Shown: piece by piece, positions 48,501-60,500 of the stretch
How the letters are laid out: each line of letters starts with the position of its first letter
Position numbering within the stretch: position 1 is the first letter of the stretch
NCBI GenBank assembly: GCA_020152595.1
Contig: JAIGNY010003797.1
Coordinates: 397,501-461,500, forward strand
Source: Chiridota heheva
Lineage: Eukaryota > Echinodermata > Holothuroidea > Apodida > Chiridotidae
Reading direction: 5' to 3'
Length of the DNA: 64,000 nt
The notes under the pieces: model-generated
What the model was told of the DNA's origin: nothing
Databases searched by the model: none
What the model saw: the letters and a program-made list of their open reading frames with translations, nothing else
Position numbers and translations under genes: made by a program

Positions 48501-51500
48501 AACCACACACCAAATTTGATTAAAATCCAATCATCAATGCTTGAGATATATGGTTGACAGACAAACAGAGGCAAAAACATGTCTGCACCCCCCATTTGCA
48601 CCCTTCTCCTGTTCCAATGTCTCCAATTTCAATCACCTCTTCCTTAAGCAGTACCAAAACCACACACCTAATTTGATCCAAATCCAATCATCACTTCTTG
48701 AGATATCTTGATGACAAACAAACAGAGGCAAAAACATAACCTCCGTCCATCTTCATTGGTGAAGAAATAAACAATTAATTATCACTGCCGTAATTACTCA
48801 CGAAAAAACAAAGCCATGCATCTGGCTTGATGTTTGAATCTGGGCCATTTACGTGAATTTCCCGATCGCTGACAGCTGCACTAGATTGGGATATGTCTTA
48901 GTGTGTGGATTTATTTTAATATTTAAATTTGAATTGCGATATAAACAATGACAGGGTAGTTGCTTTTTGTGTTTTCAATTTGAAAATGAGGCTAAAAATC
49001 ATGATAATTTTCACAACTTTTGCCAAACAAAGATATTGATGATAGGGGCAGTCAAAACTTGATCAGAATTGGATGCATTTATGTTATTGTAAGTTCCTCA
49101 CAGGTTTTCAGGCAAAAGCAAGATCTGAAAGTATGGCAAATAAGCTTTTGAAGAAAAAAAAAGAGTTTTTTTTGTTAAATTTTGTGTGTTTATTATTTTT
49201 TTTTCTATTTCAAGCCATCTTTTCGTAAAAATCTTCAACATAACCCCCATCAAAATTTCTGAAAGAACTATTTGAGCTCTTTCAAATTATTCCAGAATCA
49301 CTGCTGTGGGCCTATTTGACAAAGTAACATTTTTTTTTTGAAAAGTGCATGTCCACACGGTCATGAGTCGTGACACGTCCGTGTGGGTAACAAAGGGTTA
49401 AATCTTTTTGGTGAAACACACCTGGAAATGTTATATTTGTTACCCAACAATTGACATTAAACAAACCCACACCTTGCCAGACAACAACATATCCACTTTC
49501 ATTGCATTTAGGATTTTTCTTGGCCATTAACCTCACTCCAATTTCTCCTGACCTGAATGAAGCAAAATCTAGCTTAAAAAAACAAAAAATCAAAAATACA
49601 TCAGATCCCCAATTGCAAATATTTTTCAAATCATACAAACAAATCAGGAAACTTTCATTGATTACAGTACAATACAATACAATCAACTTTATTAAGCACC
49701 AGAAACTGGGCAATTTCAGCTTGCAAGATACAATCATGATACATAAAATGAAATGAGTAAAAAGCTAAAAACATTTAAAAGATAAAAGAGTAAATATATA
49801 CAATGATGAAAATAATAAAATAGAAAAATGCATATGAAATAATGCACATGGACTATCTGGAGTGGTTTATATGTTTTCAAAAAATATTTGCCTGCAAAAG
49901 GGGACAAAATCAATTACATTTCACCTTATGATGGTTAATAATGCCTCACTGTTAGACTGCTGCCTTTGTCCCACCCATCCACCCCTCAAATTCATTCCTG
50001 GCAGCACCCTCACTGCCTTCCCCCCCCCCTTATCTAAGAAAAATCAACACTAACAACACCCTCCCCCCCTCCCCCCTTATCTAAAAAAAATCAACACTAA
50101 CAACATGCTGAAAAACTCAATTGCTGAGTTCTTCCAGAAAAATCCTCTGGATAGAATTATCTCCTTCCTTCATCATGCCTCCCTCTTCAACCATATTAAA
50201 TTCTCCTCTTTCACCCCCTCTCTACTTTGTTTTTATTTCAACCATGCACCTCCCCTCTCGATCACAGCTTTCTGACCTTTTGTTCTTTAATTTCTCTCAC
50301 TTTCCCCCTGTTTCCTTTCCTTCCCTTACTATCTCTGGAATGATCTGACCTCTCAGGCACAATTTGACCTTCGTTGCCGTGGTGCCGCTAAGCCCTCATC
50401 AAACAAATAAACAAACGTATCTGACATTAGATTATCATGTGACAATATTCTTAGTTTCATTTCGTATTCATTTCTTCAAAGAAAAGACAAACAAAGAAGA
50501 ATTTGTAACTGTTTCTCTTTTATGAAATCCACAGTCGCTGAGTGACCAGGGTCAGTTCCAGCATGCAGACGAAAACTTCCTCAAGGCCATTGCCATAGAA
50601 CCAGACAACCCAACAGCTCATGTACACAGGGGGTAAGCAAAAGGCTGTGATATCTTGTCATTGAAACAATAAAGTGGTAAAAGGAAATGGTTGTGTAGTG
50701 GTTCATCAGTAGAGTAACTACTAAAGTAGGGGGAGGGGGGGGGAAGGATTTCCCTCTCCTTACATTTACTCTTGGGTTTACATTTCAAGCACCAATGTGC
50801 CATTACAGGTATATGGACAGGTAGAGATTGTGTTTTCATCAGAAAGAGCTTTAACTTCTGAACAGAATTCAAAAGACAGCTGAAAATGTTATTCTTTAAA
50901 TTTCTGTCCTAAATTTCAGTCAATGAAAATCTTAGCCATATGCAACTGCTCCCATTCAGCTAAGGTGGAGGATTGAAAAACAATGAGTTAAAATAAGGAA
51001 ATTCATATATTTTTTGATGTGATATAACAAAATTTAAATAAGATTTGCATAATTCATTATAATAAAGGCTTGAAAATTCAAAATGCTGTAAAATGGTCAA
51101 TTTTGATGAAACTTTGTGCAATTTTTATGGTTCTAACATATTTCCTTCAAGTTAAGCTCAAATTACTTTCTACATGTGAATAGATCTTTAAACACCACCA
51201 AACTAAACCTTTCTCCTTTCAGTGGAAATTTTGAGAAAAAAAGGTATATATATATACATATATATTGAGAGTTTTATTTTAGATTTCTATGTTGTTCCAG
51301 AGCGAGTCTTGTGCCAGTAAAAATTGTTTGGGTGTCCCCAGTGTTTTAAGCATTATTTCTTTCATATTATTCACTTCAAACCACACACTGATTTTGCAGT
51401 GGCAAATCCATACTCCAGTAAGGAATTATGTAATGTTACAAAATAAGACTTATCATTCATATGACAGTTTAATATAAATTTTGCTTGTAATGGGAAGTTA

Positions 51501-54500
51501 CAAGCTCCTTAAGGATTAGTTCAGTGGTTGATGAAGTTTATGTTACATGTATGTGAAAGAGGATTTTAAGAGAAACAAAATGGTGAAGAAACTATTTCAG
51601 TATCTTATTCCGTTATAAGGAGATATTTAAGTTTCAAGCTCTTGTCTTATCTATGTAGAAATGACTGGTGTAGTAAGTCTACTAGGGAAGGATGGTGCCC
51701 ACATCCTCACATTCTTAACAATTGTTAATGTATTTTAAAGAACATTTATCTAACATTTGTACTATTTGAATTATTTTTCCTTCATCTTTCTTCAAATATT
51801 AGACTTACAAGATTTTGTTTTATTACTTTCTTAGCATATCCAATGGTTATTAAACGACAAAATCGCAAGACAAAATATAATACAATACATCAAAATTTGA
51901 GGAATCTGAGGCTGTGATGTCACAAGTAGTCTGATTTCGGTCATTTCTACATAAATAATGCCAAACTTTAAAAACTTAATTATCTCCTTAACTTAATAAC
52001 ATTTTTTAATGACTTCTTCACCAATTTGTTTCTCTTGAAACCCTCTTACATATAATCTTGACCCCTGAATTAATCCTGTAAAAGTAACCTCTGTGGTCTA
52101 GCAGTAGCGTCGTTTGGTAGTGCATATTTCACACAACCGGTAGTGTTGCTAGAAGAATCCTGGTAGTGCAACTACTACCAGGATTTCTCTCAACATTTCA
52201 TCTATGGTTCAAAGTATGTGGCTGTCATTGCATAGGCCTACATGTACACTTCACACACAAAGTCAAACGTAACACATACAACTATTTATTAAAACAGATC
52301 ACAAATAAATTATGTGCTATATTTGGGCATTTTTTTTTCTCTCCAAAAAACACCCAAAAATAAAAGAACAAACCTTTGAAAATTCAATCTTGCTCGTATC
52401 TCACTCCTACTAAACAATTCTGAATTTCCTATCACGCAAGGATAAAACCAGTAGGTAATCCATATACAATGAAAGAAATTGGGATATATCCTCCCGTGCG
52501 AGCGCTGCAGACCTAAGCGCTGGGCTTACGCAAATTATGTACTGCGCAAGTCAGTCTATTATTTTGTTTTTCAATCTGGCAACCTGTCATAAAAAAAAAG
52601 TTTTTCTCAATGAAACTTATGTCAGTCATGCCAGTTTTTTTACCATACAAAACAGTAACACACTGCTCTCACTCTAATCACTGGTCCCACTGCACAGTGT
52701 ACTAAGCATACAGTGTACATCATGTAACGTTGTGGTGTACATTGTATTATGCCTTGACCATTCATGTGCACTTATTCAGAGCTTGCAAAATTCACCATGT
52801 TTAATCGATCGTGGAAGTTTCAAACTTAAATTTGCGGTTCTACACAGCCCTTTCAGCCATTTTCAAGGCAGTTTTGCTGTAACAAAATGAAGATGAAACT
52901 CCATTTTTACCAATTATTATTGATTGGAGGTAATTTGAAAGGTATTTCATGCCGTGTGAATCATTGAACTTAGGCTAAACCCTGTTAGTGTTATAACAGT
53001 GTATGCATCGTGAGTTCAAAGTTAGTTGAATGATCAAGTGATAACTAGCTTGCCATATACTGAAATTTACTTGAATTTTGTTAAAATAAGTTGTTTTTAG
53101 TATGAAATATTAAGAAAAGAAGACAAAAAACATAATATTTTGACATTTATTCACTTAATTTTTCTTTTTAAAAACCGGGAAAGATTGTTTTCAAAAGTTT
53201 TAATCACTCGCGGAGTTCTCGGTTGTAGTTACAAATCCTTATGTTGTCGGGATTGCGCAATACCGGGATCGGGATACCAGGACTTACGTGACTACCAGGA
53301 TCCCACACAACACTATCTAGCAGTCATAGCCTCAACTTAGCAAGCTAGAAGTCCCGGGTTCAAACCCCGGTGGGTCTTCACTCACCAATACTTCACAACT
53401 GGTTTACCAAATGACTGGATATCTGTTATACCCTTATAGTCACTGTATGTTTTGTTTTTTCAAAGTGCACTTAGGAAATGACAGGTCATTTTGGTGTTGG
53501 TTTTGTTTAGTCTAACAGAAGTATGTTGTTCTAACAGAAGTATGTTGTTCTTAAAAAAGTATGTTGTTTTAACAGAAGTATGTTGTTTTAACAAAAGTAT
53601 GTTGTTCTAACAGAAGTATGTTGTTCTAACAGAAGTATGTTGTTCTAACAGAAGTATGTTGTTCTAACAGAAGTATCTTGTTTTAATAGAAGTATGTTGT
53701 TCTAACAGAAGTATATTGTTCAAACAGAATTATATTGTTCTAACAGAAGTATGTTGTTCTAACAGAAGTATGTTGTTCTAACAGAAGTATGTTGTTCTAA
53801 CAGAATTATGTTATTCTAACAGAAATATGTTGTTCTAACAGAAGTATGTTGTTCTAACAGAAGTATGTTGTTCTAACAGAAGTATGTTGTTCTAACAGAA
53901 TTATGTTATTCTAACAGAAATATGTTGTTCTAACAGAAGTATGTTGTTCTAACAAAAGTATGTTGTTCTAACAGAAGTATGTTGTTCTAACAGAAGTATG
54001 TTGTTCTAACAGAAGTATGTTGTTCTAACAGAAGTATGTTGTTCTAATAGAATTATGTTGTTCTAACAGAAGTATGTTGTTCTAACAGAAGTATGTTGTT
54101 CTAACAGAAGTATGTTGTTCTAACAGAAGTATATTGTTCTTACAGAAGTATGTTGTTCTAACAAAGTATGTTGCTCTAACAGTAGTATGTTGTTCTAACA
54201 GAAGTATGTTGTTCTAACAGAAGTATGGTGTTTTAAGAGAAGTATGTTATTCTAACAAAAGTATGTTGTTCTAACAGAAGTATGTTGTTCTAAAAAGTAT
54301 GTTGTTCTTAAAGAAGTGTGTTGTTCTAACAGAAGTTTGTTGTTCTAACAGAAGTGTTCTAACAGAAGTATGTTGTTCTAACAAAAGTATGTTGTTTTAA
54401 CAGAAGTATGTTGTTCTAACAGAAGTATGTTGTTCTAAAGAAGTATGTTGTTTAAACAGTAGTATGTTGTTAAACAGAATTGTTGTTTTAACAGAAGTGT

Positions 54501-57500
54501 TATAACAGAAGTATGTTGTTTTAACAGAAGTATGTTGCTCTAACAGAAGTATGTTGTTCTAACAAAAGTATGTTGTTCTAACAGAGGTATGTTGTTAAAC
54601 AGAAGTGTAGTTTTAACAGAAGTGTTCCAACAGAAGTATGTTGTTCTAACAGAAGTATGTTGTTCTAACAGAAGTATGTTGTTCTAACAGAAGTATGTTG
54701 TTCTAACAGAAGTATGTTGTTCTAACAGAAGTATGTTGTTCTATCAGAAGTATGTTGTTCTAACAGAAGTATGTTGTTCTAACAGAAGTATGTTGTTCTA
54801 ACAGAAGTATGTTGTTTAAGTGGATCAGTACTCATTTGTTTGTTTCAGAAAGATATATTTTCCGCATGTATCATGACAGTATTGCTCCTCTTATTTCAGG
54901 ATGGATGTATAATGAATCACATTAAATGCTGTTGCGCATGTATCGCTACACGGCAGGCGATATTTCAATCAAAATGAAATCAAATATAGGGAAAGAAAAA
55001 TGTTGACCTTGTTTTCGTAGATGAGACATCATCATATAGCCATTTAGATGATAACTAAAAATTGATTCAATTGGCGATCTACACCCATTAATACAAAAAG
55101 GGTATTACTAGCACATTTTCCAGTATCATCAGAAAGCCTGGTATGTAAGCAAAACATCAATACATTTTCTAATATTTGTTTCCTGTCTGAATTTCTCAAA
55201 AAATTGCTTGCAGTGCAATGTTTTCGATTCAGTGTTCACCTTTTGTTTAATCTAGCCATTGTAATTTGTCCTTTTGCTTGGTGTAAATGGTATTTTTGAT
55301 GGTACAGTTCTTCATGAATCAGACTGTTGTCACTGTGATTAACTTTTTGTCTCTTTTTGTCCAGCTTGCTTCATCTTGCCTGGAAGGGGAGCCCGATGGT
55401 GCAGTGGACATGATCAAGAAAGCTTTAGAGATTGACAGCAAGTGTGACTTTGCATTTGAAACCCTAGGAACTATAGAAGTCCAAAGGTAGTTTAATGTCT
55501 CTTTTTGTCTTGTTAGTATTTATTCCATGGTAGCGTCTCAATGGATAACAAAGACTTTACCACCCATGGTGGTGACTGATGGTGTGTTTCAAAGCCCAAG
55601 AGGTAAGAAGTACTTCCACATGGTCATCATACGTCATATTGTGTCTGCATTTTCCTTAACAGTATAGACGGAAAACATCATATTTTCATAGTTGTTTTTC
55701 CAGTCAAGAGGCAAATTTTAAGTTATCTATTTAAAGGCCATCTATCATGATTAAAATGTGGCAGCGTACATTTTATTTCAAAACGAGTCTGATTGGCCTA
55801 TCACTGTAAGTCCCTGCTGTACCTTTGTGTTTTGACCAATGAAAACAGGAATTGAAATATATTCACCTCCACGTTACAGACGATAACTGATCTTTTAGGA
55901 ATATTCCATATATCATATTTTTAAAAGATGACTTAAAGAAACAAAACTAGATAAAAACCATATTTCTTTGAAAATTAATTATCTCTTTCTAAATTATGGG
56001 AAACATTTGTTGTTTAATTATTGAGATGGGCTATAACATGCACTTTGCAAGAACATACTTTGTTCATCTGCTCATGTACCTTACACTTATATAAAAGGAA
56101 AATATGTTATTTTTATATAGCTAATACTGGTATCGACATAACATTCACTTGCCCACCATTCCCTGAACTCCAGCAAAGGCGTCATCTAAACCAGAGACCT
56201 TGCCTACTTGACCAATGAAGACCTCGTTGAGGAACTTGCCAGCTAACAGGTCATTGATGCCTGTCATTTCATTCTCAAGAGAGCCGGTGCCGAAACACCC
56301 ACCAATACCATCTTCCTGACTTTTGCCATACCATCTCTCCCCTCCCACATCACTGCCGGCTATCTGAGAATCCCAGTCAACCCCTACATTCCCAACCCTC
56401 TCCGTTGTCATAAGTGCCAGAGGTATGGCCATGGGAAAAATTCCTGCCGCATCCAAGCGTGCTGTAGTAACCTGTGGATCCCGGACCATGATGGCGCCTC
56501 TTGCACCAACACCCCACACTGCACCAATTGTGACAGTACTCACCTAGCCAACCATCCCTCCTCAAAAGACTGCCCCACCTGGCTTCAGGAAAAACAGATA
56601 ACAAAACTGAAAACCCTTTATCCCAGTACCACTTACTCGGAGGTAAGGAAGCAATTCCTCGCTTTCTCCACACCAAACCTTCCTACTTGAGCACAGTCTC
56701 CTCAAACACCAATACCCTCCCCCCTTCCCTCCAAACTCAACTAAAACTGACTCACATGCCCAAACTGACCTCACCTGGCTCTTCTCACCGAGTCCTAAGC
56801 CCATTGCCTATGCCAACAACCCAACCACACCCATTACACAAACCACCTCTACCATCACCTCTCTCCCCAAAATTCCTTCCTTTTTAAGACCACCCCACCC
56901 AGTTCCCTACCCCAACACCTCAAGTGCCATCAAACTCAAGCCAACCTGGCCAACAAACAACAAATCAAGAAACAGCCCACCATCCAAACCCGCATGTATG
57001 ACACTAAAGAGAACATGGATTGTTTGATTACTGAACCCACCGAACATACTTCTCGTCAATTTAAAAAAAAAACGCTCCCAAAGAAACAGGGACAGATCCA
57101 AAGAAAAAAACAAGCCAAGCGAGACACAACAGATATTCCTCCAGATACCCCCCACCTCCTTATGGCATACAACAGAAATAATTACAATAAATCTCACAAC
57201 ATTATACAATGGAACATCAGGAGCCTCAAGACCAACTTGAAAGAAATTAACTTTCTGGCCACCACCTTCAACCCAATCATCTTCTGCCTACAAGAAACCT
57301 TCCTGAAAACCATTGAACATTATTCCCTGAATTATTTCTCTTGCTACCATAAACATCAAGAGGATGCTAGGTGCCGACAGTACCTGTTGAGGCTTCTCCA
57401 TTCTTGTTAAACACGATATCAGACACAGCCCTATTCATGATGTGAACACCAACCTTCAGGCCATCTGTCTCTCTATCTCCTCCACAAAACTTCACTCTTT

Positions 57501-60500
57501 GCAATATATATCTCCCCCCAATGCCAACATTCAGCCAACCAGCCTTAACAACCTCAGCTCCCCTCCCCTTTTATCCTTGTTGGTGACTTTAATGCCCACA
57601 ACCCTCTGTGGGGCCCCAATACCACCACCCCCAGAGGCAAGCTCATCAAAAACACTCTTCGACAGAAAATCCTCTCCTTGCTCAACACTAACTCCCTGAC
57701 CTACCTTCACCCTGCCACAGGCTCCCTCACCTGTATTGACCTGTCTATCTGTTCTCCCAACCTCCTCCTTGACTTTAGCTGGAAGTCACTGCTGACCTCT
57801 GTGGTAGTGGCCATTACCCTCTCCTTATTACTCCAACTTTCAAATCTCCACAAACCACTTTGGGGCCTTAAGAAAGCCAACTGGCCACTTTTCTAAACCC
57901 TCTGCAACACTTACCTATTCCCCATTTTGTTGAGAATGAGGATCCCATGTGAAACTTCAGTAACATCCTTATCAACATCGCCACCTGCTCCATTCCCAAA
58001 ACCTTGAAACCCCTAACCATCCCCTCCCCCTCAACCCCTGGCTTAACAAAGCCATCAAAAACAGGAAAAAAGCCCTCTGAAACTTCAAAACAAATCCGAC
58101 CGCCCACAACCTCATTCTCTTTCGCATCCGCAATGCCAAAGCCAGGTGCACTATCAAGGACAGTAAAACCAACACTTAAAACAACTTCATCTCTTCTCTC
58201 GCCACCAACACCCTCACTAAGAAGATTTGGAGTATGGTTAACAGCTTTCATGGCAGGATGGGCAAGTCTCCCATCTCTCCTGGAATGGTACTCTTCTTAC
58301 TGGGAAAAAGGGTATCACTAACAGCCTCACCTCCTCACCGCAACATCTCATCCTCGGTTAACTACCCCAATGCTTTCAAAGCCAAAAAAGCTCATGATGA
58401 AACCTGGAGTATTACCTTTCCCTCCGACAGCACCGAGAGCTACAACACCCCACTCACCCTTTCTAAATTAAAGCAAGCCATCTACCATGCTGGTTCCACC
58501 TTAAAGGGCCCAGATAGCATCCCCTACCAGTTCCTGAAACACCTCCCCAACAAGGCCACCGCTAACCTACTCACCATCATCAACCACATTTGGTCCTCAC
58601 ACTCCTTTCCACTGGAGTACAGCTATCATCACCCCTGTCCCCAAACTGGGGAAGGACAACACCAACCCCTCCAGCTACCTCCCAATCACCCTCACCTGCT
58701 GTCTCTGTAAAATTATGGAAAGGATCATTAAGCAGAGACTAAACTGGTTCCTTGAGACTATTAAATTCTTCTCCCCTCACCAAAGCGGCTTCCGGAAACG
58801 TCGCAATACCCTAGACCAGTTAATCACGCTCGACACTGCTATCCGGAAATCCTTTGCACAAAAGGAACACCTCATTGCCATCTTTTTCTACCTCGAGAAA
58901 GCTTTCAACACTACTTGGAAATAACTGAAGCTTCACACCATCGGCTTAAGAGGCCACCTTCTCGTCTTTATTCAAAACTTCCTCTCACCCAGGCAGTTCC
59001 AAGTTTGTATTGGCCACACCCTCTTCAACCCCAACCCCAAAGAAGAGGGCATCCCCCAAGGCAGCATCCTCTCCCCTACTCTGTTCAACCTGAACATTAA
59101 CAACATCGCGGACAACCTTGACCCCAAGATCAAATGTGCCCTCTACGTGGACGACTTCACCATCTTCTACTCATCCCCTAATTTTTCTGTAGTCGAAAAT
59201 AGGCTCCAACTTAGCCTTAGCCTTATCAGCACCGGCTGCAAGACTGGTGCAACAATAACAGATGCACCTTCTGTCATTTCAACAACCTCCACCTAAACCT
59301 GAACCTCGTGCTCAATGGCAATCACCTCCTTTCCAACACCACTTGGGGTGCGAACCCCAATGCTCTCCACAAAATCTTCAGGCTCACCATTCATGCCAAA
59401 CTCGACTACGGCAATATTGTCTACTGTACCGATCACAACTCTTACCTCAACCACGAATCCACCTTTCTGCTAAGGTGTAGACAGCTTAGCCTTTCCTATG
59501 CTTTTAGAGCCCTCACCAACACCCAAAACCCTGTATACAACCTCATTAGGTACCCCAATTTCTCCACCCTCTTTGATAAGACTTAAATCCTATCCCCTCC
59601 CTTCATTCAGCTTACGCATCAAACCCAACCTCCACCATCTCGGCTTCATCTGCCACTCTTGGCACCTTCTCCTGTCCCACTTTTCCTCCCTGGGCCACCC
59701 CTCCCTTCCATCCACCTGGGCCTCTCCACTTATCACATATCCAAACCCACCCCAACCTCTTCATCAACCTCCACTACCAACTCTCAAACTACACCTCCAT
59801 CTATACTGATGGCTCCAAGGAAGGCGACAAGACAGCTGCTGCTGTTGTCGTCCAAAATATCACCCCCAGTAGCAGACTTTCTGACTACTCGTCTATCTTC
59901 TCAGTTGAGGCCAAGGTTATCCTACTTGCCCTCAACTATATTGAGTACTACCCGCTCAGCCACTTTTCCATCATCTCAAAATCCCAAGTCTGTCCTTCTT
60001 TCCTCAGTCTTCCACCTCCTCTGTAACCCCCCTCCCTCCCCCGCCCCCCTCCCTCTTTCTCCTCTGCAGGAAATGTATTATATTCTTCTGGATACCCAGC
60101 CATGTTGGCATCCCTGTCAATGACAGAGCTGATTAAGCCGCTAAGCTTGCCTCAACCTCCCCCCTACCCCCTTTCCCAAAACCCTTTCTGACATCAAACC
60201 GCTTATCGCTTCCCTTGTTCGTGACAGCTGGCAAACCTTATGAAACTCCCAAATTGATAACAAACTCCACAACATCCAGCCCACCATTCCGACCAAACCC
60301 ACCATCCACAATCTCTCAACTCTCCCGTATCGACAACGTCCACATTACCCGCCTTAGAATAGGTCACACCCACCTCACTCACTCCCACCTCCTTACTGGC
60401 TTCCCCACCCCTCTGCTACAATTGCCATCCCCTCCCCACAGTTTACCACATCCTCCTTGCCTGCCACCTGTACAATCTCCCCAGACCTTCCCTCAACCCA

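Larger units (their letters stand above)
44658..50534 (+). other. TOMM70 intron 8 (5.9 kb)
   Basis: Phase 0. Contains I-type retrotransposon fragments (45712-46510 and 50115-50415), the inverted composite repeat (47933-48775), a LINE-like 3' end (about 49660-49870) and CT-rich low complexity near 50020-50080. A G tract lies at 45031-45040. Confidence 0.88.
50633..55364 (+). other. TOMM70 intron 9 (4.7 kb)
   Basis: Phase 2. Contains a SINE remnant (53318-53430) and the 19-bp array (53511-54817). The G-rich tract at 50727-50745 and a short (TA)n near 51246 are minor. The rest is AT-rich with nothing recognised. Confidence 0.88.

Noticed and set aside
53511..54817. CRISPR-like regular array
   Set aside because: Units are directly contiguous with no unique spacers, so it is a minisatellite; the host is an animal.
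56145..56543. 132-codon minus-strand frame, and others opposite the retrotransposon
   Set aside because: Shadows of the plus-strand zinc-knuckle ORF1; no homology on this strand.
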